Shown in pieces: positions 1 through 7,703 of a stretch of DNA of 10,715 nucleotides; the first letter of the stretch is position 1, and the number at the start of each line of letters is the position of its first letter. The stretch is from a bacterium (lineage in GTDB: Bacteria; UBP14; UBA6098; B30-G16): contig JAUXEQ010000028.1 in the NCBI GenBank assembly GCA_030620455.1, forward strand, positions 1 to 10,715, written 5' to 3'. The notes beneath the pieces were generated by a model, which was not told where the DNA came from, did no database searches, and saw nothing but the letters and a program-made list of their open reading frames with translations. The translations under genes and the position numbers were made by a program.

Positions 1-1253
1 ACTTTCTCCGAATCCGGTATCCGCCTATAATTGGTAACGAATATTCCGCCTTTTTCTTTGGGAACTTTTAGAGGATACTTACCGATATTTGGTGGTGTGC
101 AACCTCGGATAAGCTCTGGATTAAGAACCCTAAAGTGCGTTACATCAGCCTCAGCACATTTTGCGGCAAGCTTGAAATCCACAACTTCGTGAACTTTTAC
201 GACATCGAAAGGAATAGGTTCTAAATATTCAATACCATCGAACGAGTATAGCTCTGGGTCTCGAGCAATGACCAAAGCTGCGATAAACGACGGCACATAG
301 TTTTCAGTTTGAGTTGGAAGATCTAACTCCCAGAAATTGTTTGTTTTTTGTTTTTTAATGGCTCTACCAATTCTGCCTTCCCCGCAGTTATATGCTGCAA
401 GAGCTAAATGCCAGTCTCCAAACATTTTGTATAATCTTTTGAAATATTTAGCTGCAGCTCTTGTGGATTTTTCTGGATCTCTTCTTTCATCGATCCACCA
501 TGAGGTCTTGAGGTCGAAAATGTGACCAGTACTCTTAATAAACTGCCAAAGTCCTGAAGCATGTGCCCAGGAGTATGCTTTTGGATCGAAACCGCTTTCA
601 ATTAATGGAAGATAGCATAGATCGAGTGGTAATCCCTCCTCAGTGAAAAATTTCTGACACATAGGAAGATATTTTTTCGAGCGTGAAAGCCAAAGCGAGA
701 ATGGCTCCCGGGCATCGGTCTGGAAAAAAACAATTTTCTCTAATACTCTATCATTGAATACAATAGGGAAATCGTAAGATACTCGAGAATCATCGGTTTG
801 TATTTCTCGCAGTACGCTTTTGAGATCGACTATCGAGGTTTCGCTTAGAGGTTTTTTAGAAAGCACTACTTGCATAATTGCGGGTGCATTTCGTGTATCG
901 ATTGTACCGGATTGTGATATTGTAAACTGATAATCGTAGGCAATTTGTCTGAGCAAATTGTCCATTTGCTCGATATGCTCCCTATCATCTCCGACATCCA
1001 CTTTCTCGATAAGCTCCAATGCTTTATCGAAAGCTTTGCTGGCTTCCTTCCATCGGTGTTGGAAATTATAATGAACGCCTGTTCTGTGATATTCCTCTGC
1101 TTCAGAAAGAATTTCCATAACCTCGTCTTCCTTCTGGGAAGGTTCACGGGGAGAAACCATAGGTATACAGCCATACAATGAAATTGCAAAGCCTAAGGCA
1201 AGAATAACGAGCAGAATCGATACCGATTTTCTATTTGAGGAATTATCTATCAT
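1..1253 (-). CDS. MltD-type membrane-bound lytic murein transglycosylase, lipoprotein (C-terminus cut by window edge)
   Basis: Cleaves the glycan strands of peptidoglycan between MurNAc and GlcNAc, forming 1,6-anhydro ends; predicted lipid-anchored in the periplasm. The frame stays open from the ATG at 1253 to the left edge, giving 417 visible residues. Residues 11-29 form a hydrophobic leader ending in a lipobox (SLYGC, Cys29). Residues about 54-88 look like one TPR-type helical pair. The SLT (lysozyme-like) domain follows: LPLIESGF with the expected catalytic Glu219, then ASGLWQF, then AAYNCGEGR beginning at Tyr288, all hallmarks of the family. After it, LNPELIRGCTPP (377-388) and a YPLKVP segment match the stretch that follows the SLT domain in MltD proteins, where LysM repeats usually come next; these would lie outside the window. 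No strong Shine-Dalgarno is visible. The gene lies 300 bases downstream of the large barrel protein on the same strand, so it probably has its own promoter. Confidence 0.9.
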   Translation of the reverse strand, partial: MIDNSSNRKSVSILLVILALGFAISLYGCIPMVSPREPSQKEDEVMEILSEAEEYHRTGVHYNFQHRWKEASKAFDKALELIEKVDVGDDREHIEQMDNLLRQIAYDYQFTISQSGTIDTRNAPAIMQVVLSKKPLSETSIVDLKSVLREIQTDDSRVSYDFPIVFNDRVLEKIVFFQTDAREPFSLWLSRSKKYLPMCQKFFTEEGLPLDLCYLPLIESGFDPKAYSWAHASGLWQFIKSTGHIFDLKTSWWIDERRDPEKSTRAAAKYFKRLYKMFGDWHLALAAYNCGEGRIGRAIKKQKTNNFWELDLPTQTENYVPSFIAALVIARDPELYSFDGIEYLEPIPFDVVKVHEVVDFKLAAKCAEADVTHFRVLNPELIRGCTPPNIGKYPLKVPKEKGGIFVTNYRRIPDSEK

Positions 1254-1324
1254 ATTACTTTAAGTTATAATAATAATTCTTTATTATTCTATTGCTTACA
1301 TCACACAAATTCATTCCTATTGAT

Positions 1325-1353
1325 AATATATTTTTTATTCTTCTCTGATGCAA
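1325..1353 (-). promoter_or_regulatory. possible sigma70-like promoter for the transglycosylase gene
   Basis: On the minus strand TTGCAT (1348-1353) and TATATT (1325-1330) are separated by exactly 17 bases. This would start transcription near 1318, about 65 bases before the ATG at 1253. The surrounding sequence is very AT-rich, so chance matches are common, and the organism's promoter consensus is unknown. Confidence 0.35.
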
Positions 1354-1512
1354 GATAAAAAAGTTATTTTATAGAATTTATATTTTCTACGATTTTTTTC
1401 CTCTCTATAAATATAATACGTGCGCAATCCTTATAATGCAGTAGTATCAAGCAAGATTAAATTTATTAACATATTCTAACTACGAATTAATACTTTTTTC
1501 GTGCAAATCCTC

Positions 1513-1533
1513 AAAAAATGCAGCCTCAACTGC
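1513..1533 (-). terminator. weak candidate intrinsic terminator after the barrel/OmpA gene
   Basis: On the minus strand GCAG and CTGC pair around a six-base loop (1520-1533) and are followed by A and then six T residues (1513-1518). It lies about 20 bases past the stop codon at 1554. The stem is only four base pairs, so this is a suggestion based on position and the T run. Confidence 0.25.
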
Positions 1534-1553
1534 TGTACAACATATTTGAATTT

Positions 1554-4430
1554 TTATTCTCTTGGTTCTATTTTCTCCGATTTAATCTCCAGAAATACAC
1601 GTCTGTTAATAGTTCTACCTTCGGGAAGGCTGTTATCACCTAACATAACACGCTCTGAGGTGCGCTTGTTTTGATTCCATCTGTAAATGAAACATGGATC
1701 CTTGGCACCAAGTCCTTTTGCTTTTATCATCACATGATGATCTTTAAGCCATTTCGCAAACTGCTCATCTGTATTAAGGTTTAGCAAATATTTCATGTAT
1801 TTCTGCAATCTGTCTAAGTAATGTTCGGCTCGTTTAGTCGACACATCGTCGTTGGCATATTCAGGACCTATCGAGTCTGTATAACCTGATACTGTAGCGA
1901 ACAATTTGTAGTCTCCCTTTTGTGCACGATAGATTAATCTTCTGGCGACATACTCTGTACGCGATTCGAGATATTTGCTTTGTGGCTGATCCTCATTGAA
2001 CAGATAAATAATTAACACGAGATTCTCAATCTTCTCACCAATCTTAAATACCCTGATAGCCATTGTGTCTGAAGAAGTAATAAATTTTCCACCCATTTTG
2101 TCCCACAGCCCAAGCTTGACAAAATATTCATCGTCGAAATCGAGGAAATGTCCAGCATTGTCTCGCCAATCCCAGGACAAAGTACTCGGGACAGGAGGTT
2201 TGCCTGAATCGAGGGTTCGGACAATATTTCCTTTTGAATTTACAATATACACAGAGTAACTATCCACACCTGCATCGGAGGTAACATTAATTGTAACAAG
2301 ATTTTCCTCGCTACCCTCGACCTGAAAATCTTCAAGAACCTTGTCTGCAACTTTTGGTCGATAAACCACCGCCTCGGCGTTTGGGAACACACAAACATGA
2401 TTCTCCGATGCCTCATCATTTATCTCAAGGTGTATGTAAATTCTGTCCTTCAGCATCTCATCAATTTGCGAGCGTAACCATTTTGTTACTGTTGCTGCGC
2501 GAGTGAAGGACATGTCAGAGTTTTCCTCACTTTTTGCATAACCCTCGACTAATATGACAATTTCGTGATTTTCGTTGAGAATCGATTTAATTTTCTCAAT
2601 ATTGGACGATAGTGGCTCATAAGAATTGGGTTGCAACGCATTTACGGCAAAGGATAGATCGATTTTGAAATCTTTATCTTCAATTACTTTTGTAATAAGT
2701 TCAACACGTCTGTTCTCGTCATGCATCCGTATTTTGTCTTTGGGAATCCATTGAATCCTGGGATTGCCTGCTCTGGATTGAGATTTATCATATTCTGTTT
2801 TAACGATCTTAACTTGATCGGCTGGTGCGCCAAGAGCTAAAAGCCTTTTCTTAACTGTTTCCGAACGCACAATTGCCAGTTCAGCAGTATCACGATCGTC
2901 CGTATCGACATCGTAATAACCGTATATCTCTAAAACAGCAGAGGGAGTTGTATTTAGTCGTCCTGCTACAATCTTGAGCATCATATCGAATCTCGGATTT
3001 ATATCTGTAGAATTTTTGTCGAAAAATACTATGGGAATTATAGGCTCCTCTTCTTGATAAAGCATTAGCTGAGATACGGAAAGCAAACGTTCCTCGGGAA
3101 TTACGTCACCCTTGGATATATCATAGACCACAAGTGTTGTAGAGTCGATGTTGTTGCTCTCGTCCACTTCTTTAATTTTGCCATGAACACCCGGCAACTT
3201 TTTACCTGTGTTGTCGATGGAAAAATAAATTTTGAATTCCCCTCGGTCTGGAGGAGTCCAATTCCAACTTAGATCGATAATTTCATCTGGATGTATTGTT
3301 ATCCTTTCTACTGGAACAATTAAGACATACTCGCCATCAGAATTTCTGTAATATAGTGACATGAAAACTTTACGCTCGATGATTTCACCTCTGTTCTCGA
3401 TCTGAGCTAAAATCTCGACTTCCTCGTCTTTCATAGCATTTTTTGGATTAACACCGAACGAGCTCTTTACTAATGCCAGGTCTCTTATGGGTACTTCGGG
3501 TGGCGTAACCCATAGATTGAAACCTACTCTGTGTGTTGTAACATAATCCTTTGACAGTTCAGTTGCAATGGGATACGATATAGCGTAATCAGCGGACCAA
3601 CTGGAGTTCTTTCCCGGTTTGTAATATCCAAAACCAAATGTTACATCATGCCTATTCCAGCCTGTTCTTATTGCTAAATTTTTACCAAATTTGGCTTCGA
3701 TACCACCGTGTATATCAATATTCTTATCTGAGGGAGCATCCATTGTGTATTCAACTTCAAATGAGGGAGTAATGACTTTCATAGGCATAGCCAGTCCTGC
3801 ACGGATTTTGACGGGCAATTCGCCGCCTTCCACGTCGGAAATTGCAATATTCGGTTTATTTATGTTCTTAACAGACGCGCCAAATGTTAAGTTTCTTATG
3901 GGTCTAATGAATATACCAGCGTCTATTGTGTATGTGGCTTTTGAGGTTTTATTATTGAGAATGGGGTCGTTTTGGTCAAAGCCTGTGGAGTTTGCTAGAT
4001 TGAAATTGCTTCTATAAATCCCACCATTCAATCCCAAAGATAGACATACCCCGTCAGGTTCACCAATTATTCGTTTTGAATAGCCAAATGTAATTTTTCC
4101 CTCAGAATATATATCTGATAGAAACTGGATATATGACAGTCCAAAAGAGCCAAAAAGGAACCTTCTATCTAACTTTAGAACAGTAGATATTGCACCTTCC
4201 TGCACGAAATCTCCATCGATTCCGACATTGAAAGCGGAATATCCAAGTGACAGCGATATATTCGAAAAGGCATCCATTGCTCCAGGATTCCAAATAGGTG
4301 CAAAACCGTCGAATGCCAAAGCAGTATATGCTCCACCCATGCCAATAGCTCTCGGTGATGTCTCATCCACCTGTGCAAATGCAAATATCGATGGAATTAG
4401 AATTAAAATCAGTATATGAGTAATTTTCAT
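1554..4430 (-). CDS. modular outer-membrane protein: PorV/PorQ-like barrel, CARDB-like domain, three OmpA-like regions, FlgD-like Ig
   Basis: Predicted outer-membrane protein of 958 residues; function not known. An earlier in-frame ATG exists at 4448, but ATG 4430 is chosen because GGGAGG lies five bases upstream and a signal peptide then begins directly (MKITHILILILIPSIFAFA, cleavage after Ala19). Residues 20-308 resemble the PorV/PorQ family, with RAIGMGGAYTALAFDG and PIWNPGAM at the N-terminus and alternating beta strands after. Residues about 315-440 look CARDB-like (VEILAQIENRGE, EVDESNN). OmpA-like region 1 (about 465-585) has FFDKNSTDINP and DENRRVELI. Region 2 (about 592-690) is degenerate but keeps an FTRA segment. 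A FlgD-like Ig domain spans about 705-795 (LSWDWRDNAG). OmpA-like region 3 (about 804-950) is the most canonical: GYTDSIG, TKRAEHYL and EGRTINRRVFLEI, including the Asp852 and Arg867 positions that bind diaminopimelate in this family. It sits 95 bases after the Ig/FlgD-like gene, probably one operon. Confidence 0.85.
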   Translation of the reverse strand: MKITHILILILIPSIFAFAQVDETSPRAIGMGGAYTALAFDGFAPIWNPGAMDAFSNISLSLGYSAFNVGIDGDFVQEGAISTVLKLDRRFLFGSFGLSYIQFLSDIYSEGKITFGYSKRIIGEPDGVCLSLGLNGGIYRSNFNLANSTGFDQNDPILNNKTSKATYTIDAGIFIRPIRNLTFGASVKNINKPNIAISDVEGGELPVKIRAGLAMPMKVITPSFEVEYTMDAPSDKNIDIHGGIEAKFGKNLAIRTGWNRHDVTFGFGYYKPGKNSSWSADYAISYPIATELSKDYVTTHRVGFNLWVTPPEVPIRDLALVKSSFGVNPKNAMKDEEVEILAQIENRGEIIERKVFMSLYYRNSDGEYVLIVPVERITIHPDEIIDLSWNWTPPDRGEFKIYFSIDNTGKKLPGVHGKIKEVDESNNIDSTTLVVYDISKGDVIPEERLLSVSQLMLYQEEEPIIPIVFFDKNSTDINPRFDMMLKIVAGRLNTTPSAVLEIYGYYDVDTDDRDTAELAIVRSETVKKRLLALGAPADQVKIVKTEYDKSQSRAGNPRIQWIPKDKIRMHDENRRVELITKVIEDKDFKIDLSFAVNALQPNSYEPLSSNIEKIKSILNENHEIVILVEGYAKSEENSDMSFTRAATVTKWLRSQIDEMLKDRIYIHLEINDEASENHVCVFPNAEAVVYRPKVADKVLEDFQVEGSEENLVTINVTSDAGVDSYSVYIVNSKGNIVRTLDSGKPPVPSTLSWDWRDNAGHFLDFDDEYFVKLGLWDKMGGKFITSSDTMAIRVFKIGEKIENLVLIIYLFNEDQPQSKYLESRTEYVARRLIYRAQKGDYKLFATVSGYTDSIGPEYANDDVSTKRAEHYLDRLQKYMKYLLNLNTDEQFAKWLKDHHVMIKAKGLGAKDPCFIYRWNQNKRTSERVMLGDNSLPEGRTINRRVFLEIKSEKIEPRE

Positions 4431-4435
4431 CAAAT

Positions 4436-4441
4436 CCTCCC
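4436..4441 (-). promoter_or_regulatory. ribosome binding site that fixes the start of the barrel/OmpA gene
   Basis: The minus strand reads GGGAGG, then ATTTG, then ATG at 4430. This five-base spacing supports the inner ATG over the one at 4448, which would lie upstream of this site and add a charged MPWEDL stretch ahead of the signal peptide. Confidence 0.8.
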
Positions 4442-4525
4442 AGGGCACAATGTAAAAGCTTCTATTAGTAAATTTCTCTATTTTTTTAATATTTCAGCGT
4501 AAAGTTTCTTTTCGTGATCCTTAAT

Positions 4526-5524
4526 CTATCTTGCCACACTAATCGTTCCGTTACAAATCGATTCATCGTCGACAGTAATTATGTAATAGTAAACTCCCTG
4601 CGGTACAGTATTATCGTTATCATCAGTGCCATCCCATGCGAAACCGTGTATACCGGGAGCATCGATTTCTCTCACAAGTCTGTGAGTTACGTCATAGATA
4701 TGAATAACTCGGTCCTTGTCGGTGTCGGTTATTCCGGGGAAACTGAATTCTGTATAATCGTTATATCCATCGTTGTTAGGTGTAATAGGATTGGTGCTCA
4801 TTCTACAGTTAGTGCTCTGAGCAATCCTATAGGTTATCATTGTATCTATAGAATTTGGTCCGCAATGGTCGGAATCCACTCTATCTTGGATCGATATCCG
4901 CACAGTGAAATCCTCGTTGGGAGTGTATACAATTGTGGGGTCGAGAAGGTCCACGCTCAGTGTTACGCCATTTCGGTTAATGTCAGAGGATAAATCATAA
5001 GTTCCTGTTCGATTATCGACAAAAACCTGTATCGATTCATAAGCAACGCCTGAAGAATGCGGCGAACCTAAATTGCAATCATAAGCATCGAAGAATAAGC
5101 TACCTGCAACAGACGAACCGGGACTTGGTCGTATGTTTTCTATGATAGGTTTTTCGGTATCGACGTAAAATTCCCATGAGTAGGATGGACTGCTCAATCC
5201 TCTGTTATCGAATACTGGCGATAGAACCAATGGCACAGAACCGGACGAGAAATAATTCACTGGTGGATGAAGACTTATAGTGTCGTTTGCATACATGAGT
5301 TCCGGACTACCCCAGGCGAAAATATCACTTCCCACAGTTAAAACCAGACTCTCTGGAACAATAGGATCGATGTGATCAACTGCGATTAATATTGTCTGCG
5401 TTCGGCACGCGGTAAACGAACTGTCGGGTGGATCGACGAGAGTTGCCGATGGCGCTTGTGCCGAGACATTGGTTACGTTTATAAATGAAACGAGTATTAG
5501 TAATGTAATATATCTCCAATTCAT
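4526..5524 (-). CDS. secreted Ig-like protein with C-terminal FlgD-like / CHU_C-like module
   Basis: A 332-residue exported protein of unknown function. Residues 1-22 are a signal peptide with cleavage expected after VSA (Ala22). The middle appears to hold two beta-rich Ig-like segments, about 25-125 and 126-240; the second opens with DTEKPIIENIRPSPGSSV, typical of bacterial Ig-like repeats. From residue 248, TPNNDGYNDY resembles the TPNGDGxND motif that opens gliding-motility/type IX secretion C-terminal modules. It is followed by a FlgD-like Ig fold (HIYDVTHRLVREI, FAWDGTDDNDNTVPQGVYYY) running to the C-terminus. A strong G-rich ribosome site (AAAGGGGGG, then CTAA) precedes the ATG at 5524. 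A good promoter lies at 5564-5592, and the barrel/OmpA gene follows at 95 bases on the same strand. The protein may be a surface partner of that barrel, but no catalytic domain is visible. Confidence 0.8.
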   Translation of the reverse strand: MNWRYITLLILVSFINVTNVSAQAPSATLVDPPDSSFTACRTQTILIAVDHIDPIVPESLVLTVGSDIFAWGSPELMYANDTISLHPPVNYFSSGSVPLVLSPVFDNRGLSSPSYSWEFYVDTEKPIIENIRPSPGSSVAGSLFFDAYDCNLGSPHSSGVAYESIQVFVDNRTGTYDLSSDINRNGVTLSVDLLDPTIVYTPNEDFTVRISIQDRVDSDHCGPNSIDTMITYRIAQSTNCRMSTNPITPNNDGYNDYTEFSFPGITDTDKDRVIHIYDVTHRLVREIDAPGIHGFAWDGTDDNDNTVPQGVYYYIITVDDESICNGTISVAR

Positions 5525-5843
5525 TTAGCCCCCCTTTGAAACTTAATTTAAATATTTCCTACCAAGATAGAATAAAAGGCTATATGTGTCAATAAATTTG
5601 GATTAGCAAATTAAAACCGATTTTGAAATAAAAAAACGAGTTAATATTCTTTTGTTCATAACGTTTTTCAGAGAGTATATTTAAAAGAATAAATTTACAG
5701 CATTAATTCTTGATTTTATTTTAATGCAACACATCATTATAATAAATGGGCAAGAGAAAGATTAACTTAAATTTAATTACATTGCTTCTCAGATGCTTGA
5801 AATAATGGTTTAGCTTTATTTTTTTAATTTATGTGAATCGTAT
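5525..5843. other. 319-base divergent intergenic region
   Basis: Separates the minus-strand surface pair from the plus-strand small lipoprotein. It is very AT-rich, with no ORF worth calling. It holds the minus-strand promoter at 5564-5592. On the plus strand a perfect TATAAT lies at 5738-5743 with a poor TTTATT 17 bases upstream (5715-5720); this could serve the lipoprotein gene, leaving a leader of about 95 bases. A 7-bp inverted repeat (5632-5638 with 5662-5668) is AT-rich and probably incidental. Confidence 0.6.
5564..5592 (-). promoter_or_regulatory. sigma70-like promoter for the Ig/FlgD and barrel/OmpA gene pair
   Basis: On the minus strand a perfect TTGACA (5587-5592) and TATCTT (5564-5569) are separated by exactly 17 bases. 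Transcription would start near 5557, giving a leader of roughly 32 bases before the ATG at 5524. This is the best promoter match in the window. It is a sequence match only. Confidence 0.55.
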
Positions 5844-6305
5844 ATGAAATATATAAAATACAAATTAATACTAATAATTTCTCTAATTTCTACAGTTGTG
5901 ACTGCTTTTTTAGGCTGTGAATTAAATCCGCAAGAGCCGTGTCTCGAGGTGAGACAGTTGAACTCTGTAGATACAGTTTTTGCTGGTGAGACATTTGAAA
6001 TACAATACAGCTATTGGGCACCAGGGAACAGCACGATTACCGATTCACCTGAGGACTCAGTTATGGTAACTTTTAGCATCGAGCCACCACTGCAAATTGT
6101 TTCCGGAGAAAGCTCATTTAGCCACACGATATACAAGGATTCTATCTACACTGTATCGTATAAACTAACCACACCCAGCACCCTAAGAATAAATTCCTAT
6201 GTTGAAGTATTATTTGAGGTTGTGGAACTCCACTCAGGTTGTAAGGCTTGGACATTTTGTGAAATATATATTAGAGCAGTCTCAGAATCGATAGTTCGAG
6301 AATAA
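5844..6305 (+). CDS. small lipoprotein of unknown function
   Basis: A 153-residue protein I do not recognise. A basic N-terminus (MKYIKYK) and hydrophobic stretch end in the lipobox FLGC, so Cys25 should be lipidated and the protein anchored in a membrane facing the periplasm or cell surface. The mature part is short in helix-forming stretches and rich in alternating beta-type residues with many Ser and Thr, suggesting a single Ig-like sandwich. Three further cysteines (33, 133, 139) could form one disulfide. There is no clear Shine-Dalgarno ahead of the ATG. It is divergent from the secreted Ig/FlgD-like gene and 145 bases upstream of recR, so it is probably its own transcription unit. The export signal is clear; the function is not. 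Confidence 0.75.
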   Translation: MKYIKYKLILIISLISTVVTAFLGCELNPQEPCLEVRQLNSVDTVFAGETFEIQYSYWAPGNSTITDSPEDSVMVTFSIEPPLQIVSGESSFSHTIYKDSIYTVSYKLTTPSTLRINSYVEVLFEVVELHSGCKAWTFCEIYIRAVSESIVRE

Positions 6306-6373
6306 AAAGTGCTGATTATTCTTAGAATTTATACAAAGCAGAAATTTTCAATTATAGAGTGACGAAAAATACC

Positions 6374-6402
6374 TTGAGCTTTTATTACTTTTACACTATT
6401 TA
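6374..6402 (+). promoter_or_regulatory. possible sigma70-like promoter for recR
   Basis: TTGAGC (6374-6379) and TATTTA (6397-6402) are separated by 17 bases, which would start transcription near 6409, about 42 bases before the recR ATG at 6451. Moderate match in AT-rich sequence. Confidence 0.35.
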
Positions 6403-6450
6403 GAAATTAGAAGAATCTATTAATAGTTGAAGAAGCGAAGGGAAACATAT

Positions 6451-7050
6451 ATGGGAACTGAGAAATCCGCAGTCGAGAAACTTATAGGAGAACTCGCAAA
6501 ATTGCCCGGAATAGGTATTCGAACTGCAACACGTTTAACGTATCATCTTCTTAATCGAGACAAGGAAGACCTGGAATATCTTATCGATGCACTTCGTGGG
6601 ATAATCGAGAGAGCAGAATTTTGCTCGATTTGTTTCAACATCACCGAGACAGACCCATGCGCAATTTGTAGTAACTCCAAAAGGGATCATAGAACAATCT
6701 GTGTAGTCTCGCAACCTCAAGACCTCACAGCGATTGAGGCTACTCAGGCTTTTGAAGGTGTATATCACGTTTTGGGTGGATTGCTCGATGCGTTGGCTGG
6801 AGTAGATATCGGTGATCTGAAAATCGCAGAACTTAAAAATCGAGTTGACCGAGATGAAATTGACGAGGTAATATTGGCTCTCGATCCCACTGCTGAGGGT
6901 GAGACAACCGCTCGATATATTGCGAAAGTTTTAAAACCTACTGGGGTTAAGGTAACTATATTAGCCCGTGGAATTTCCGCGGGGAGTGTGTTGGAATTTG
7001 CGGACAAGAAAACATTGACAAGCGCGCTTCAGAACCGAATCGAAATCTAA
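6451..7050 (+). CDS. recR: recombination protein RecR
   Basis: Acts with RecO (and RecF) to load RecA at single-stranded gaps during recombinational repair in the cytoplasm. The frame could begin at TTG 6427, but ATG 6451 is preferred: GAAGGGA lies seven bases upstream and the 199-residue product matches the usual RecR length. Seen in order: helix-hairpin-helix (LAKLPGIGIRTATRLTYHLL, 15-34), a four-cysteine zinc site (Cys58, 61, 70, 73), and the Toprim domain (ICVVSQPQDLTAIEAT from residue 83, YHVLGG, then ILALDPTAEGETTARYI). The C-terminal part is divergent: the usual A-T/N-N-P-T is ALDPT, and the usual RIAHGLPVGGELE segment reads ILARGISAGSVLE. All framework motifs are intact, so it is likely functional. 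folB follows after 108 bases. There is no dnaX or ybaB beside it, the common partners elsewhere. Confidence 0.96.
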   Translation: MGTEKSAVEKLIGELAKLPGIGIRTATRLTYHLLNRDKEDLEYLIDALRGIIERAEFCSICFNITETDPCAICSNSKRDHRTICVVSQPQDLTAIEATQAFEGVYHVLGGLLDALAGVDIGDLKIAELKNRVDRDEIDEVILALDPTAEGETTARYIAKVLKPTGVKVTILARGISAGSVLEFADKKTLTSALQNRIEI

Positions 7051-7147
7051 TAATACATTTATGTTTGTAAACGATTCATTAGAATCTATGTTGTATTTTT
7101 AAACACGTTCCGAGCAAACAAACCCCAGCCGGTTGGAAATAATAGCA

Positions 7148-7153
7148 GGGAGG
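7148..7153 (+). promoter_or_regulatory. ribosome binding site of folB
   Basis: GGGAGG ends five bases before the ATG at 7159, a near-ideal Shine-Dalgarno that fixes this start over the internal ATG codons at residues 6 and 9. Confidence 0.75.
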
Positions 7154-7158
7154 TTATT

Positions 7159-7518
7159 ATGGGTATTATAAGGATGCATAACATGAACTTTTTCGGTTAT
7201 CATGGAATTTCATCTGCGGAGAAGGAGCTGGCGAAACGATATTCCGTTGATGTGGAGATCGATTATGATACGCTAAAAGCCGCGTCAAGCGATAAACTCT
7301 CGGATGCTGTGAATTATGAAACTGTTTATTGGGAAATTTTAAAATTTTTCCAGAAAAATCAGTTCCACCTCACAGAAACTGTGGCTGAACGAATTGCAGA
7401 TATTCTGTTTGAGCACATTACTATTGCGAAAAGGCTTGTTGTTAAAGTTCGAAAAAATCATCCACCGTTTCCCGGATTCATGGAATGGGTAGAGGTGGAA
7501 TGTGAGAGAATTCGATAA
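7159..7518 (+). CDS. folB: dihydroneopterin aldolase
   Basis: Converts 7,8-dihydroneopterin to 6-hydroxymethyl-7,8-dihydropterin and glycolaldehyde in cytoplasmic tetrahydrofolate synthesis. Its 119 residues match the family length of about 120. Recognisable features are the N-terminal MNFFGYHGISSAEKE, with Glu21 at the conserved active-site glutamate position, the VNYETVYWEI strand-helix region, TVAERIADILF with the pterin-binding glutamate, and VKVRKNHPPFPG carrying the catalytic lysine (Lys99, aligned to Lys100 of the Staphylococcus aureus enzyme). The gene is 108 bases after recR and 278 bases before folK, which encodes the enzyme for the next step. Two copies of a palindromic repeat fill much of the gap to folK. 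No folP (dihydropteroate synthase) is present in the window. Confidence 0.95.
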   Translation: MGIIRMHNMNFFGYHGISSAEKELAKRYSVDVEIDYDTLKAASSDKLSDAVNYETVYWEILKFFQKNQFHLTETVAERIADILFEHITIAKRLVVKVRKNHPPFPGFMEWVEVECERIR

Positions 7519-7541
7519 TTTTAAAATTTTTCTATAAATAG

Positions 7542-7606
7542 AAAAGGGCGTGGAAACGATGTCCATGGATAAATACGAAAGGGCGTGGAAACCACGCCCG
7601 TACATG
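7542..7606 (+). repeat. 65-base palindrome-containing repeat, copy 1
   Basis: Matches copy 2 (7704-7768) at 61 of 65 positions in the same orientation. It has two related halves whose GGGCGTGG starts are 35 bases apart (7546 and 7581). The second half is a perfect hairpin, GGGCGTGGAAACCACGCCC at 7581-7599: an 8-bp stem with an AAA loop. The first half begins with the same 12 bases, then diverges into GATGTCCATGG. No poly-T tract follows, so it does not look like an intrinsic terminator. Resembles a REP- or MITE-like dispersed element. Confidence 0.9.
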
Positions 7607-7703
7607 GTTACAGATTGTTTCGACCCGAATCCAAGAAATGTAATATGTATGATTTTAAAAGAATGGAAATCCGTATAGAATCCAGAAGATGGATGAAATT
7701 TAC

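Larger units (their letters stand above)
1254..1553. other. 300-base intergenic region, AT-rich
   Basis: Lies between the start of the transglycosylase gene and the stop of the large barrel protein, both on the minus strand. It has many stops in all frames and no recognisable RNA gene. The only signals I can point to are the possible promoter at 1325-1353 and a weak hairpin followed by T residues at 1513-1533. Confidence 0.6.

Noticed and set aside
866..1189. 107-residue minus-strand frame
   Set aside because: Overlaps the transglycosylase gene on the same strand in another frame. The transglycosylase frame has the lipobox and SLT motifs.
4431..4448. Upstream ATG start for the barrel/OmpA gene
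   Set aside because: It would place GGGAGG inside the coding region and put MPWEDL ahead of the signal peptide; ATG 4430 has ideal ribosome-site spacing.
4514..4993. 159-residue plus-strand frame
   Set aside because: Lies opposite the secreted Ig/FlgD-like gene, which has a signal peptide, ribosome site and recognisable C-terminal module. The antisense frame has none of these.
6427..6450. TTG start for recR adding eight residues
   Set aside because: The added residues (MKKRRETY) are not part of the RecR family N-terminus, and the ribosome site GAAGGGA lies inside this stretch, correctly spaced for ATG 6451.
7581..7599. Hairpin as an intrinsic terminator or CRISPR repeat
   Set aside because: No T run follows either copy, so a terminator is unlikely. 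Only two copies exist, with a single 97-base spacer between them and no cas genes, so it is not a CRISPR array.
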